A DNA stretch of 64,000 bases from Lachnospiraceae oral taxon 107 str. F0167 (GCA_000209465.1 GL890584.1:186001-250000), one strand, 5' to 3'; shown: positions 23,491 through 32,915, counted from the first letter of the stretch. A program made the numbers and translations. Notes: generated from the letters alone by a model not told the origin.

Positions 23491-26391
23491 TCAGCTTCTT
23501 GGAACCTCTACCATAGCATAAGCCTCTACCTGGTCAAATTCCTGTATATCATTAAATTTCTCGAATACAAGACCGCATTCATAGCCTGTAGCAACTTCCT
23601 TAACATCATCTTTAAATCTCTTAAGTGATGCCAGATTTCCGTCAAAGATCTGCTCTCCGTCTCTTGTGATTCTAACCTTACAGCCTCTTACAAACTTACC
23701 GTCAAGTATATAGCTTCCTGCAATATTTCCGACACCTGATGCTTTAAAGATCTGTCTGATCTCCGCATGTCCGATAACTTTCTCCTCATAGATAGGCTCA
23801 AGCATACCGGTCATAGCGCTCTCTATATCCTCTATCGCCTGATAGATAACCTTATAAAGTCTGAGATCCACATTTTCTCTTTCGGCGGTAGCCTTTGCCA
23901 TGAGATCGGGTTTTACATTAAATCCTATTATAATTGCATTACTTGCCGCTGCAAGTACCACATCACTTTCATTTATGGCACCTACACCGCCGTGGATAAC
24001 CTTAACCGCAACCTCATCATTTGAAAGCTTGGTAAGGGATTGCTTTACAGCTTCTACAGAACCTTGAACATCGGCTTTTACCACTATCGGAAGTTCCTTA
24101 ACATTTCCTGCCTTAATCTGGCTGAAAAGATCATCCAGTGAAAGCTTTGCCTTTGTATCCTCGATAAGCTTATTCTTGCTCTCTGAGATAAATGTAGCGG
24201 CAAATGCCTTTGCTTCCTTGTCATTTTCTGTAGCTACAAATACTTCACCTGCATTCGGTACACTGTCAAGTCCAAGGATCTCAACAGGTGTGGAAGGTGT
24301 AGCCTCCTTAACCTTTATACCTCTGTCATTCATCATGGCACGAACCTTACCCGAGCATGATCCTGCCGCAATAAAGTCTCCTACATGAAGAGTTCCCTTT
24401 TGTACAAGTATTCTTGCAACCGAACCCTTACCCTTATCAAGCTCAGCCTCTATTACAAGACCTCTTGCCCTTCTGTTAGGATTTGCCTTAAGCTCCTTTA
24501 CCTCTGCCGTAAGTATTACCATCTCCAAAAGATTTGATATACCCTCTCCGGTCTTTGCGGATACAGGTACAAATATGGTTGAACCGCCCCAATCCTCAGG
24601 TATAAGCTCATGCTCTGAAAGCTCCTGCTTTACTTTATCAATATTTGCCGCAGGTCTGTCTATCTTATTGATAGCAACAATTATCTCAACCCCCGCCGCC
24701 TTGGCATGGTTGATAGCTTCTACAGTCTGAGGCATCACACCGTCATCCGCAGCTACCACCAGTATTGCAATATCTGTAGCCTGAGCACCACGCATACGCA
24801 TTGCCGTAAACGCCTCATGTCCCGGAGTATCAAGGAAAGTAATAGGCTCTCCATTGATTTTTACCATATATGCACCGATATGCTGTGTGATACCGCCCGC
24901 CTCTCTGCTTGTAACATTTGTTTTTCTTATAGCATCAAGTAAGGATGTTTTACCATGATCGACATGTCCCATTACAACCACTACAGGAGGTCTTGGAACC
25001 AATGTGCTCTCCGGATCTTCCTCTTCTGCAAGAAGCTCTCCTATAACATCCACCTTCTCCTCCATAGTACAGATAACATCATACTCAAGTGCTATTTCCT
25101 CAGCCTGCTCAAATGTAAGCTCTGTATTTATTGTAACTATCTGACCTTTGAGGAAAAGCTTTTTAACAATTGTTGAAGGCTGAAGCTTAAGCTTTGAAGC
25201 AAAGTCCTTTAATGTAATTGTCTCAGGAATAATAATCTCTTTAATATCATCCTGTACCTCTTCAACCTTTTGCTTTGTAGGCATTATAAACGGATGCTTA
25301 CTTATCTTGCCCTTTGCCGGTCCGTCCTCGGTTCTGTGCTTTTTATCATTCTTATTGTTTTTAAAGTTGTTTTTATTAACTCTGTTTGTAGTCTTCTTGC
25401 CTAAGCCGTCAAGTACAGCTACATTGCCCGATGATTCGTTTTTCTTAAATCCCTGCTGCTTATTGCCGAAACTTCTGCTGTTGTTTTCATCCTTTGCATA
25501 GTCTTTGCTTCTGTCATTTCTGCTGTTCTTATCATTTGAACCTGCAAAGCCCTTACCGTCTTTTCCTGCAAAGTTTCTGTTTCTGTCTGTATTTCTGTCT
25601 CCGTCTTTGCCCCTTGTGTTTCTGTCATTCTTAAAATTGCCCCTTTGGTCCTTATCTTTATTGAAAGTCTTTTTATCCTTGTTTTGAGGACGGGCATCCT
25701 TGCCTCTTGCCTTATCTCTTTCTTCTCTTTCCTTAAAGATATTTCTGATAGGCTTGGCATTTTCCTTTGCCTTCTTTGCAGCTTCCATCTCAGCATAGAC
25801 ATTTCTTGGCTTTGAAGCTTCCGCAACTGTTTCAGGCTGTTTTTCCTTTTCAACTTCCTGTTTTAAAGTTTCTAAAACCTCCTGCTTTACAGACTCTTTT
25901 GATGTAACCACTTCTTGTGTATTTGTCACTTGTGCTATCTTCTCTTCTTTCTTTATCTCTTTATCCTTTGGCATATCAGACTTGTTTTTTTCTTCATTTA
26001 CATTCTTCTTAACAAGCTGCTTTTGCTCATCGGCTTCGGCATTTTTCTTTGTGTTCTTCTTTGCTGCCGGAGCTGATTTTGAGCCTGATTTTTTTGTAGG
26101 CATCTGCTGTGCATTCTGTGGTCTGAATACAACAACCTTTTTCTTTGGAGTTTCCTCCTTCTTTGTTTCTGATACTTCCTTCTTGGTCTCTACCGTTCTA
26201 TCGTTTTCCATATTTTCTTTGTTACTCACCGCTTTATTTCCATCTATTTTATCAAATTTTTCTCTAAGCATTTTTTCTTCATCAGCTGTAATATTTGACA
26301 TGGCAACTTTTGATATGCCCTTTTCCTTCAAATATCCTATCAACTCAGTATTATTTTTGCCTATTTCTTTTGCCAGATCGTTTACTCTCAA
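23491..26391 (-). CDS. infB: Translation initiation factor IF-2
   Basis: IF-2 brings fMet-tRNA to the ribosome and hydrolyses GTP. The 966-residue protein is long: residues 1-50 are an IF2-N subdomain ([14 protein letters not shown]), about 55-365 are a low-complexity linker rich in Lys, Glu, Asn, Arg and Gly, about 385-440 a second IF2-N subdomain, and the G domain starts with GHVDHGKT (475-482), followed by DTPGHEAF and NKIDR. Domains II to IV follow, with the fMet-tRNA-binding C-terminus ending in [17 protein letters not shown]. The Arg/Asn/Gly-rich part of the linker (about 225-315) resembles an RNA-binding, disordered segment. Confidence 0.98.
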   Translation of the reverse strand: MRVNDLAKEIGKNNTELIGYLKEKGISKVAMSNITADEEKMLREKFDKIDGNKAVSNKENMENDRTVETKKEVSETKKEETPKKKVVVFRPQNAQQMPTKKSGSKSAPAAKKNTKKNAEADEQKQLVKKNVNEEKNKSDMPKDKEIKKEEKIAQVTNTQEVVTSKESVKQEVLETLKQEVEKEKQPETVAEASKPRNVYAEMEAAKKAKENAKPIRNIFKEREERDKARGKDARPQNKDKKTFNKDKDQRGNFKNDRNTRGKDGDRNTDRNRNFAGKDGKGFAGSNDKNSRNDRSKDYAKDENNSRSFGNKQQGFKKNESSGNVAVLDGLGKKTTNRVNKNNFKNNKNDKKHRTEDGPAKGKISKHPFIMPTKQKVEEVQDDIKEIIIPETITLKDFASKLKLQPSTIVKKLFLKGQIVTINTELTFEQAEEIALEYDVICTMEEKVDVIGELLAEEEDPESTLVPRPPVVVVMGHVDHGKTSLLDAIRKTNVTSREAGGITQHIGAYMVKINGEPITFLDTPGHEAFTAMRMRGAQATDIAILVVAADDGVMPQTVEAINHAKAAGVEIIVAINKIDRPAANIDKVKQELSEHELIPEDWGGSTIFVPVSAKTGEGISNLLEMVILTAEVKELKANPNRRARGLVIEAELDKGKGSVARILVQKGTLHVGDFIAAGSCSGKVRAMMNDRGIKVKEATPSTPVEILGLDSVPNAGEVFVATENDKEAKAFAATFISESKNKLIEDTKAKLSLDDLFSQIKAGNVKELPIVVKADVQGSVEAVKQSLTKLSNDEVAVKVIHGGVGAINESDVVLAAASNAIIIGFNVKPDLMAKATAERENVDLRLYKVIYQAIEDIESAMTGMLEPIYEEKVIGHAEIRQIFKASGVGNIAGSYILDGKFVRGCKVRITRDGEQIFDGNLASLKRFKDDVKEVATGYECGLVFEKFNDIQEFDQVEAYAMVEVPRS

Positions 26392-26394
26392 TTA

Positions 26395-26700
26395 TCATTC
26401 CTCCGTGATTTTTAATATTGCATTCTTAAATCCGTCCTCAGTCAATGTCATTGATGATCTAAGCCCCTTGCCCAAAGCAATTCCCAAATCTTCCTTTGTG
26501 GAATATATCAATATCGGAACATTATAAAATTTACATTTATCTTCAAATTTCTTTTTAGTGTTTTCAGACGCATCCGCTGCTACTATTACCAATTTTGCCT
26601 TACCAGATTTTATGCATTTTTCAACTGAAAACTCTCCTGACACCACTTTTCCTGCCTTCATAGCAAGACCTATCAGTCTTAATACCTTATCCTTTGTCAA
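26395..26700 (-). CDS. ylxQ: L7Ae-family ribosomal protein-like factor YlxQ
   Basis: This is a small (about 101 residues) L7Ae/L30e-type RNA-binding protein: VLRLIGLAMKAGKVVSGEF, KLVIVAADASENTKKKFEDKC and YSTKEDLGIALGK are the family blocks. B. subtilis YlxQ sits in the same place and binds kink-turn RNA. TTG at 26700 is chosen because GGAGATGG lies at a usable distance upstream; GTG at 26718 is an in-frame alternative. The start overlaps ylxR, and infB follows after three bases. Confidence 0.88.
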   Translation of the reverse strand: MTKDKVLRLIGLAMKAGKVVSGEFSVEKCIKSGKAKLVIVAADASENTKKKFEDKCKFYNVPILIYSTKEDLGIALGKGLRSSMTLTEDGFKNAILKITEE

Positions 26701-26971
26701 GCTCTGCCATCTCCTCACTAAGCTTTACTAAAACATCCGTATCTACATTCATCTTAAATGCTCTGTTTAAACCCTTTGTTTTTACAGCCTTTTGTAAACA
26801 TTCAAGATTATTACAAATATAAGCTCCTCTACCGTTTGCTCTTCCCGTACTGTCTAAAAGTATTTCATCCTCAGGTGTCTTCACTATTCTAATCAATTCT
26901 TTTTTAGGCTTTGACTCATTGCATCCAATGCATTTTCTTTGAGGTGTTTTATTCTTCAATGTCGTTGTCAT
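26687..26971 (-). CDS. ylxR: YlxR family (DUF448) RNA-binding protein
   Basis: The 94-residue product has the family signature PQRKCIGCNESKPKKELIRIV and GRANGRGAYICNNLECLQKAVK. YlxR/RnpM-type proteins bind RNA and, in B. subtilis, have been linked to RNase P. The ATG at 26971 is preferred to upstream in-frame codons because the family starts within ten residues of the RKCxxC motif; it overlaps the end of nusA by about 23 bases. It lies in the conserved nusA-ylxR-ylxQ-infB order. Confidence 0.92.
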   Translation of the reverse strand: MTTTLKNKTPQRKCIGCNESKPKKELIRIVKTPEDEILLDSTGRANGRGAYICNNLECLQKAVKTKGLNRAFKMNVDTDVLVKLSEEMAELDKG

Positions 26972-28136
26972 CTTCGCTTTCTGCCCCAACATCCAATCCT
27001 TCATTATCCTCTGTATACTCCTCATCAACAGGCATATCATCAGATATATCGTCACTACCGTCTAAAGAATCAAATACTCCCAGTTCTCTTGCCTGGCTCT
27101 CACTCTTTATATCTATCTTATATCCTGTAAGTCTGGCTGCAAGTCTTGCATTCTGTCCTTCCTTACCTATTGCAAGTGAAAGCTGATAATCCGGAACTAT
27201 TACATCCGCCTCTTTTGTCTCCTCATCCGCAACTACGGCTATTACCTTTGCCGGTGAAAGAGCATTCTCAATCAAGTAACCCGGATTATCATCCCAGTTT
27301 ACTATATCAACCTTTTCACCTCTTAACTCTTCAACCACCGCATTTACTCTGACTCCGTCCACACCTACACAGGCACCGACAGGATCAATATCCGCCTCAT
27401 GGCTGAATACGGCAATCTTTGTTCTGGAGCCTGCCTCTCTGGATATGGACTTTATCTCTACCACACCGTCTCTGATTTCAGGTACTTCCGACTCAAAGAG
27501 TCTTTTTACAAATTCGGGATGTGTTCTTGATACGGATATTCTGGGTCCCTTCGGATTGTCCTTAACCTCAAGCACAAATACCTTTAATCTGTCTCCAAGC
27601 TTTAACTCCTCTGATTTTACCTGCTCGCTCTCAGCTAACACCGCATCTATTCTTCCAAGGTTTATAGCAATATTCTTACCCATAAATCTTGTAACCGCAC
27701 CGCTTACTATATCTCTTTCCTTCATATAGTAATCGTTAAATATTACTTTTCTTTCTTCTTCTCTTATCTTTTGCAAAATAACATTCTTTGCAACTCCGGC
27801 AGCTATTCTTCCGAATTCCTTTGAAATAACAGGTACAAGTACGGTATCACCTACACTTAAATTAGGATTTTTCATCCTTGCCTCGGCAAGTGATATCTTG
27901 GTAGCCTTATCCTCGATGGTAGGCTTATTTCCCAATGTCTCCACCACTTCCTTTGCCTGTATTATGGAATAGTCACAGGTATCCGGATTTACACTTACCT
28001 TTACATTGTCCGCTGTGCCGAAATTATTTTTACATGCAGAAATCAAAGAATTCTCAATCGCTTCTAAAATTGCCGCCTTACTTATATTTTTTTCTTTTTC
28101 CAAGAGATCAAGTGCCTCCAGTAATTCCTTATTCAT
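26949..28136 (-). CDS. nusA: Transcription termination/antitermination factor NusA
   Basis: NusA binds RNA polymerase and RNA, aiding pausing, termination and antitermination. The 395-residue Firmicute-type form has the N-terminal polymerase-binding domain (about 1-125), an S1 domain (about 130-200; DIVSGAVTRFMGKNIAINLG), and two KH domains (about 200-345; PVGACVGVDGVRVNAVVEELRGEKVD and LAIGKEGQNARLAARLTGYKI split over two stretches). It ends in an acidic tail of about 45 residues, longer than in Bacillus. An attenuator-like hairpin stands in the operon leader, which fits the known self-regulation of NusA in B. subtilis. Confidence 0.97.
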   Translation of the reverse strand: MNKELLEALDLLEKEKNISKAAILEAIENSLISACKNNFGTADNVKVSVNPDTCDYSIIQAKEVVETLGNKPTIEDKATKISLAEARMKNPNLSVGDTVLVPVISKEFGRIAAGVAKNVILQKIREEERKVIFNDYYMKERDIVSGAVTRFMGKNIAINLGRIDAVLAESEQVKSEELKLGDRLKVFVLEVKDNPKGPRISVSRTHPEFVKRLFESEVPEIRDGVVEIKSISREAGSRTKIAVFSHEADIDPVGACVGVDGVRVNAVVEELRGEKVDIVNWDDNPGYLIENALSPAKVIAVVADEETKEADVIVPDYQLSLAIGKEGQNARLAARLTGYKIDIKSESQARELGVFDSLDGSDDISDDMPVDEEYTEDNEGLDVGAESEDDNDIEE

Positions 28137-28154
28137 CCTTTGTATTATCCTCCA

Positions 28155-28619
28155 TCAAAAATCTATCTTTAATCTGATATTTGCAATTTCTTTTTTTGTA
28201 AAGACTTCATCTTTATTTTCTATTTCTACGGTGATATTATCACCGTCAAATGACTTAAGTACTCCCTCGAAATCCTTTACACCTTCTCTCGCTTTGTAGA
28301 GCTTAAGCTCAACCTCTTTTCCGAGCTCTCTTAGAAAATCTTTATCCTTTTTTAAAGTCCTGCCAAGCCCGGGGGAAGAAACCTCTAAAATATACCCCTC
28401 GTCAATAAAATCATTCTCATCCAGCCAATCGCTGAGATGTCTTGAAATATCTGCACAGTCCTCTATTCCTATGCCGCCGGTCTTGTCACAGTATGCACGC
28501 AGGTAGTGTTCTCCCGCTTCCTTGACAAATTCAACATCTACTACCTCAAAATCCAATTCACTGCTAAGTTTTTCCAAGAACTCTTCCGTTCTTTTTACAT
28601 AAGTTTCGCTTTTGCTCAT
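28155..28619 (-). CDS. rimP: Ribosome maturation factor RimP
   Basis: RimP is needed for 30S assembly. The 154-residue protein has the family blocks ELDFEVVDVEFVKEAGEHYLRAYCDKTGGIGIEDCADISRHLSDWLDE (in parts), YILEVSSPGLGRTL and a C-terminal SH3-like domain ending FTKKEIANIRLKIDF. ATG at 28619 is preferred to ATG at 28625 because AAGGATGG lies at the right distance. First gene of the operon that runs to ribF and probably DUF1292. Confidence 0.96.
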   Translation of the reverse strand: MSKSETYVKRTEEFLEKLSSELDFEVVDVEFVKEAGEHYLRAYCDKTGGIGIEDCADISRHLSDWLDENDFIDEGYILEVSSPGLGRTLKKDKDFLRELGKEVELKLYKAREGVKDFEGVLKSFDGDNITVEIENKDEVFTKKEIANIRLKIDF

Positions 28620-28640
28620 TTCCATCCTTTCATAATATGC

Positions 28641-28671
28641 ATAAAAAAGTGGACCCCTCGGCCCACTTTCC
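28641..28671 (-). terminator. Attenuator-like terminator in the rimP-nusA leader
   Basis: On the minus strand AAAGTGG and CCACTTT form a stem around GGCCGAGGGGT-type loop bases, followed by TTTTTTAT. It lies between the promoter (28691-28719) and the rimP start, so most transcripts would end before rimP unless the hairpin is bypassed. A NusA-stimulated attenuator at this place is reported for B. subtilis. Confidence 0.75.
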
Positions 28672-28690
28672 TGTCGAACATATTTTATTT

Positions 28691-28719
28691 ACTATACCAC
28701 ACTTTTCGTTTAAATGCAA
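28691..28719 (-). promoter_or_regulatory. Promoter of the rimP-nusA-infB operon
   Basis: Minus-strand TTGCAT (28714-28719) and TATAGT (28691-28696) are spaced by 17 bases. The leader to rimP is then about 60 bases and is mostly the attenuator hairpin. Confidence 0.75.
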
Positions 28720-28797
28720 GGACTAAATAGCCTTACTCAGCTTTTATTATCGCCTTATCCGGCGCTTTCACCACTTAAAAATACATCTACACAAGTA

Positions 28798-28845
28798 TTA
28801 CGCCCAATTCACCAATTTAATATCCGGTACCCTTTCAAATTCTCC
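28798..28845 (-). pseudogene. Remnant of a VapC toxin gene (C-terminal end only)
   Basis: Overlapping the 3' end of vapB in another frame, the minus strand reads GEFERVPDIKLVNWA and then a stop at 28798-28800. This matches the usual C-terminus of VapC PIN-domain ribonucleases ([EF]-ER-[IV]-P-x-[IL]-K-[LI]-x-x-W). The rest of the roughly 130-codon toxin, including all PIN catalytic acids, is absent: the tail directly abuts vapB. A single deletion from near the vapB 3' end to near the vapC 3' end explains this. Confidence 0.75.
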
Positions 28846-29035
28846 TATCGTCCATAAAATCGTCTGAGAACATATCTATAGCTGCTGCAAAAGAATCCCA
28901 ATTGCTGCTTTTTGGCAATAATATCACTATATCACCTATCTTATTTACCAAAACCTCATCTGATGAAAATCTGCATTCCTTTGGCAATCTTACTGTCTGG
29001 CTTCGCCCATTTTCAAAAATTTTTGCTGTCAACAT
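28835..29035 (-). CDS. vapB: Orphan VapB-type antitoxin (AbrB/MazE fold)
   Basis: The 66-residue protein has the N-terminal swapped-hairpin DNA-binding fold of VapB: TAKIFENGRSQTVRLPKECRF, then DEVLVNKIGDIVILLPK and a toxin-binding tail WDSFAAAIDMFSDDFM. It is slightly shorter than usual, because the deletion that removed vapC also replaced its last residues. It normally neutralises the VapC RNase and represses its own operon. Without its toxin it may still bind its operator or cross-react with another VapC. Ribosome site GGCGGTG; promoter with an overlapping inverted repeat upstream. Confidence 0.85.
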   Translation of the reverse strand: MLTAKIFENGRSQTVRLPKECRFSSDEVLVNKIGDIVILLPKSSNWDSFAAAIDMFSDDFMDDRRI

Positions 29036-29058
29036 AAAATCACCGCCCTTTTTTATTC

Positions 29059-29087
29059 AGTATATATCTTGATATATATTAAGTCAA
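29059..29087 (-). promoter_or_regulatory. vapB promoter with inverted-repeat operator
   Basis: Minus-strand TTGACT (29082-29087) and TATACT (29059-29064) are spaced by 17 bases. The spacer and -10 box form an inverted repeat, TATATAT-CTTG-ATATATA on the plus strand, a likely binding site for VapB. Confidence 0.7.
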
Positions 29088-29108
29088 TATTCAAAGACTA
29101 ATACATTG

Positions 29109-29897
29109 CTATTTTATATACCCCTTCTCCTTTTCATAGGCTACTATAAAATCTCTGTTCTTAACTTCAATCTCACTTAATACAGTATCACTGAAATTTG
29201 CTGCCGGTATACTTCCCTGATACCAGCTGCATGACTCAAAATAACTTTGTAAAGCGGCATCATCAAACATTCGTCCATGTCTGGCATAGAGCTCATTTCT
29301 TGCCAGGCGACACTGCTCTGCACTTAGATTTTCGAGGTCTTTTCTCTCCAATAATCTTGTACTGCTCTCCGGCAAAATATACTCATTATTTACCGGCTCG
29401 GTAACAGCTTCACTTGACATACTCTCTGTTTGCCTTTCACTTATTTTTGTACTTTCAGCAATAGCCTTCTCATTTTTATCGCTACCGGCTGATTTTTTAT
29501 CCTGATTCTGACTACTCTTATCATCTTCAGTTTTCCCGTCTTTTGCGATTTCAGATTTTTTATCGGTATCAAAAACTCTTTCTTTAGTTTTATTATCCAC
29601 AACAGCTACACTTATAATTCCCGCTTTAACTAAAGCTGTAGCTGCTGTTAAAACAGCCAATAATAAAGCAAGAATAATGACAATAATCATCTTAAGCCGT
29701 CTTTTTTTCTCCTGCTTATTCCTCTTAGGATTATTCGCCGCTGCACTGCTGTAATTTCCCCGAGGCGGCAAATCACCGGACTTATTTAAGTCAACTTTCA
29801 TACCGGCTCCCGAAGCATTGCCGCCTATAGCCGCTCCGCAGTTTGCGCAGAACTTAGAGCCGTCCATCACCTTTTCACCACATTTTGAACAGAACAT
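29109..29897 (-). CDS. Zinc-ribbon membrane protein with C-terminal YARHG domain
   Basis: The 262-residue protein begins with a zinc ribbon, FCSKCGEKVMDGSKFCANCG, then a Gly/Ser/Asn linker and a basic stretch (KRNKQEKKRRLK), one membrane helix (about 68-95), a charged Ser/Lys/Glu-rich linker (about 105-180), and a YARHG domain with LARNELYARHGRMFDDAALQSYFESCSWYQG. Topology should be zinc ribbon inside, YARHG outside. YARHG domains occur in extracytoplasmic proteins of unknown role. ATG at 29897 has GGAGGG before it. It is the last gene of the operon with an ABC-2 exporter and a second zinc-ribbon protein. Confidence 0.85.
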   Translation of the reverse strand: MFCSKCGEKVMDGSKFCANCGAAIGGNASGAGMKVDLNKSGDLPPRGNYSSAAANNPKRNKQEKKRRLKMIIVIILALLLAVLTAATALVKAGIISVAVVDNKTKERVFDTDKKSEIAKDGKTEDDKSSQNQDKKSAGSDKNEKAIAESTKISERQTESMSSEAVTEPVNNEYILPESSTRLLERKDLENLSAEQCRLARNELYARHGRMFDDAALQSYFESCSWYQGSIPAANFSDTVLSEIEVKNRDFIVAYEKEKGYIK

Positions 29898-29909
29898 CAA
29901 TACCCTCCT

Positions 29910-31034
29910 TTATTCATTTTTACATTTGATTTTAGAAAATATAATATCTAAAATAAAAATCACTAAAATAAATACAGCAAATTCAAAAAAAACTTCTCTG
30001 TCATTAATCAGATTCAGATAATAATATATAGGATTAAGCCTGTATATATACGCTACTCCAAACATCCTTATATCAAATATTATCGGAGCAAAAACAATTA
30101 AAAATAAAACAGAAGGCAAAATCACAGCTTCAAGTATATGAAGGTCAAAGCTTTGTTTAAGAATATCCGCCAAAATGATAAATGCAGTTAAAAGCATTAC
30201 TATTCCTATTAACTCCCTGAAAATGTCTCCTGACTGCTTTGTTAAAATCAATGTAACGAGCATCACTACAGCCATATTCACCGAAATACCCACACTATAA
30301 ACCGGTGCCACAACTCTTTTTAATTGCTTATCCATCATTGAAAAGAGTCCTTTTTTTTCATCAGCAAGAAAATATATATTTGCCGTCATCACTCCTACAA
30401 ACAGCCATATACACATAAAGCCTCTTATCGGATATGTCAGATAATTAAGTTTATCATAGGTGTTTTCACTGTCCGGACCTTCAAATTTTATAAAATCACC
30501 ATCTATACTTATATTTTTAAAGTACTTATCCAAGATATCCTTTTCATATACATTGATTTTATTCATATATTTTATATACTCCGAATACGCAATGTAGGGA
30601 TATAATGCCGAATACAGTTTTTCTCTTGCTATATTTTTTAAGGTACTGTTATCTGTCTGATAAATTTTTATGCTACCATTATCTATACTTTCTAAGGAAT
30701 ATGGAAGTACCCATATAGCATCAAGTTTTCCCTTAAGTATTTCCTCTTTTGCAAGCTCCTCTTCTTCGTATATGGAAAAATCAATTACACTCTCACCCTC
30801 CATTAAAGTATGTGCAACTCTCTTCACTTCATTATCCGAGCCTTTTTCCACCACGATACCTATATCAAGCAGACCTTTTTTCCTTGATGAAACCGCCATC
30901 ATACCAAGCACAAGTATCGGGAGTATTAAAAGCATTACTATAAACTCAAATCTTCTTAAAAGTCTTTTATTTAATGTTATATACCATTTTATTGCTGTAT
31001 GTATATTATTTTTTACATCGTAAAACATATACAC
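29910..31034 (-). CDS. ABC-2 type transporter permease
   Basis: The 374-residue protein has a hydrophobic segment at about 29-49, a long extracytoplasmic domain (about 55-205) and five further membrane helices (about 210-365), the ABC-2 permease plan. The outer domain carries KKGLLDIGIVVEKGSDNEVKRVAHTLMEGES, as in YhgE/Pip- and NatB-like exporters. Its start overlaps the end of the second permease gene by 29 bases. The two permeases probably form a heterodimer driven by the ATPase at 32200. Confidence 0.85.
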   Translation of the reverse strand: MYMFYDVKNNIHTAIKWYITLNKRLLRRFEFIVMLLILPILVLGMMAVSSRKKGLLDIGIVVEKGSDNEVKRVAHTLMEGESVIDFSIYEEEELAKEEILKGKLDAIWVLPYSLESIDNGSIKIYQTDNSTLKNIAREKLYSALYPYIAYSEYIKYMNKINVYEKDILDKYFKNISIDGDFIKFEGPDSENTYDKLNYLTYPIRGFMCIWLFVGVMTANIYFLADEKKGLFSMMDKQLKRVVAPVYSVGISVNMAVVMLVTLILTKQSGDIFRELIGIVMLLTAFIILADILKQSFDLHILEAVILPSVLFLIVFAPIIFDIRMFGVAYIYRLNPIYYYLNLINDREVFFEFAVFILVIFILDIIFSKIKCKNE

Positions 31035-32199
31035 CTCCCATAAACAATACAGTATATAAAAAGACCACTGCTAATGAGAACAAGTCAAGCCTATATCCCA
31101 ATCCACTGATTAAAATATTCTTTCCGGCAGTTGAAGGCAAAAATACCGATATTTTTTGTATAATATCCGGGAAAAAGCTTAAAGGATATATACAGCCACC
31201 TATATAGCACAGTGATATCCCAAGTATTATCTCCATAAGTACAGCCGTCACTCTTTGATATATAAGCTCATATATAAATAAATGCATCGAAGCAAACATA
31301 ATTGAAACTGCAAATATATTGCAAAAAAACTCAAAATAATCAGGGCTTATAAAGCTTTCATCCTGTAAAAAATTTATAGCAAGAAGAAAAATACCAAATC
31401 CGAAGATAATCAAAATCAGAATATAAAGAGTTACTGTAATCAGTTCACAAATAATGGAAGATATATATGAAAGCCCTCTTGATTTTAAAACTTCCTGCAA
31501 TGTATCCTTCTTTCCGGATAAAAGACTGCCAAGTCCCACTCCCGATAATGCCGTTAAGATAATTATCATAGCACAGATATAATTATCTTTAACCGATACC
31601 TCCCCTGTTAAAGCCTTCGTTTCTATATTGTAGATTTTTCCTCTTGTAAATACATTTTTTAAAAGACTCATATTTAATTCAGTATTGGCGGTTTCTCTGT
31701 CATATACATTTTTATGCTCGCTTAAATATTCATCCACCGCATAAATCACCCTTTCAGAATTAACTATAAGTACTGAAAATACCGATGCTACTTCCTTTGA
31801 CAATTCATTCATCAATCCTCCGGATGAGCTTACATATATTACAGGTCTGTTTTCACCATTTTCCAATCCTTCGATAAAATCTTTATCTATTTTAAAATAT
31901 CCTGCTATCCTGCCCTCTCTTAATGCCTTTTTGGCATTCTCCTCATCCAGGCTTTCAAACTTTACAGAAAGTCTTGAAGCATCCATATTATTGAGCATTT
32001 CAACTCCAAGCTTCATATATTTATTTTCTATATTGCCGACCACTCCTACGCCTATTCTTTTTTCTCCGCGGCTTTGTATAACTATAGTAAAAACAAATAT
32101 TGCACATATTCCTAAAATCATTATGAAATTAAAGAGTACCGCCATAGGAAGTACTCTCAATAATCTCTTTATTTGAACTTTCAGATAAGCTCTAAACAT
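31006..32199 (-). CDS. ABC-2 type transporter permease
   Basis: The 397-residue protein is laid out like its neighbour: first helix at about 17-38, extracytoplasmic domain of about 160 residues (GVGVVGNIENKYMKLGVEMLNN, GRIAGYFKIDKDFIEGL, YVSSSGGLMNELSKEVASVFS), then about six helices from residue 205 with VLKSRGLSYISSIICEL as a cytoplasmic coupling helix. The ATPase gene ends immediately before it. Substrate unknown; the pair lacks features of known antibiotic or bacteriocin exporters. Confidence 0.85.
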   Translation of the reverse strand: MFRAYLKVQIKRLLRVLPMAVLFNFIMILGICAIFVFTIVIQSRGEKRIGVGVVGNIENKYMKLGVEMLNNMDASRLSVKFESLDEENAKKALREGRIAGYFKIDKDFIEGLENGENRPVIYVSSSGGLMNELSKEVASVFSVLIVNSERVIYAVDEYLSEHKNVYDRETANTELNMSLLKNVFTRGKIYNIETKALTGEVSVKDNYICAMIIILTALSGVGLGSLLSGKKDTLQEVLKSRGLSYISSIICELITVTLYILILIIFGFGIFLLAINFLQDESFISPDYFEFFCNIFAVSIMFASMHLFIYELIYQRVTAVLMEIILGISLCYIGGCIYPLSFFPDIIQKISVFLPSTAGKNILISGLGYRLDLFSLAVVFLYTVLFMGGVYVLRCKK

Positions 32200-32895
32200 T
32201 TAATCACCCATCATATCGGCAAGATTTTTAATATCTCCGTCAAAATTATATTCTGAAACCATTCCATCTCTTAGAATATAATGTTTATCACATAACTTAA
32301 GTTCTCCCTCATCATGTGTTACCAGAATCACTATACCGCCCTCTGAAACAAAATCCCTTATATAATTATATATTACATTCTTTGCGGCTATATCAAGTGC
32401 CGCACTCGGTTCGTCCATAAGCAATATTTTAGAATGTCTGTATACAGCACAGGCTATTGACAGTCTTTTTTTCATACCTTCACTAAGTTCACCAACTCTT
32501 TTTTTTAAAAAGTTTGTAACACCCAGTTTTTTTACCATACCTGTGCCTATAGCTGTATCCAGATAAGCCTTATCATGCCATAGTCTAAGATTATCATAGC
32601 ATGTCAATTCTTCTATAAGCGGATTTTTTTGCGGTATAATACCTACCAGAAATCTTCTCCTGCCCACATCTTTTAAAAGGTCAAAACCCTCGCAGTAAAA
32701 TGCTCCCGCATCAGCATCTGTTATACCTGCCAATATGGAGAGAAGAGTGGTCTTTCCACTGCCGTTCCCCCCAAGAATCCCTATACAGCTTGAAAAAGGA
32801 ATTGTAAGATTTACATCCTTTAACACCTCTTTCTTTCCGTATTTTTTCTTTATGCCGACTATATTTATCTTACTTTCCACAGAATCAGCCTTCAT
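32200..32895 (-). CDS. ABC transporter ATP-binding protein
   Basis: The 231-residue ATPase has Walker A GGNGSGKTT, a Q-loop region (GIIPQKNPLIEEL), signature LSEGMKKRLS, Walker B ILLMDEPSAALD and the switch histidine in THDEGE. It resembles the ATPases of ABC-2 exporters (CcmA/NatA type). It is followed without a gap by the two permease genes and preceded after 20 bases by the zinc-ribbon protein gene. Confidence 0.95.
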   Translation of the reverse strand: MKADSVESKINIVGIKKKYGKKEVLKDVNLTIPFSSCIGILGGNGSGKTTLLSILAGITDADAGAFYCEGFDLLKDVGRRRFLVGIIPQKNPLIEELTCYDNLRLWHDKAYLDTAIGTGMVKKLGVTNFLKKRVGELSEGMKKRLSIACAVYRHSKILLMDEPSAALDIAAKNVIYNYIRDFVSEGGIVILVTHDEGELKLCDKHYILRDGMVSEYNFDGDIKNLADMMGD

Positions 32896-32915
32896 AATAT
32901 CTCTGTACTCTATAT

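Noticed and set aside
23491-26391. Several long antisense open frames opposite infB and opposite other large genes
   Set aside because: They mirror the codon pattern of the real gene, lack ribosome sites and give low-complexity proteins.
26687-27055. Longer YlxR start inside nusA (122 residues)
   Set aside because: The added 28 residues overlap nusA, look unlike the family N-terminus and lack a better ribosome site.
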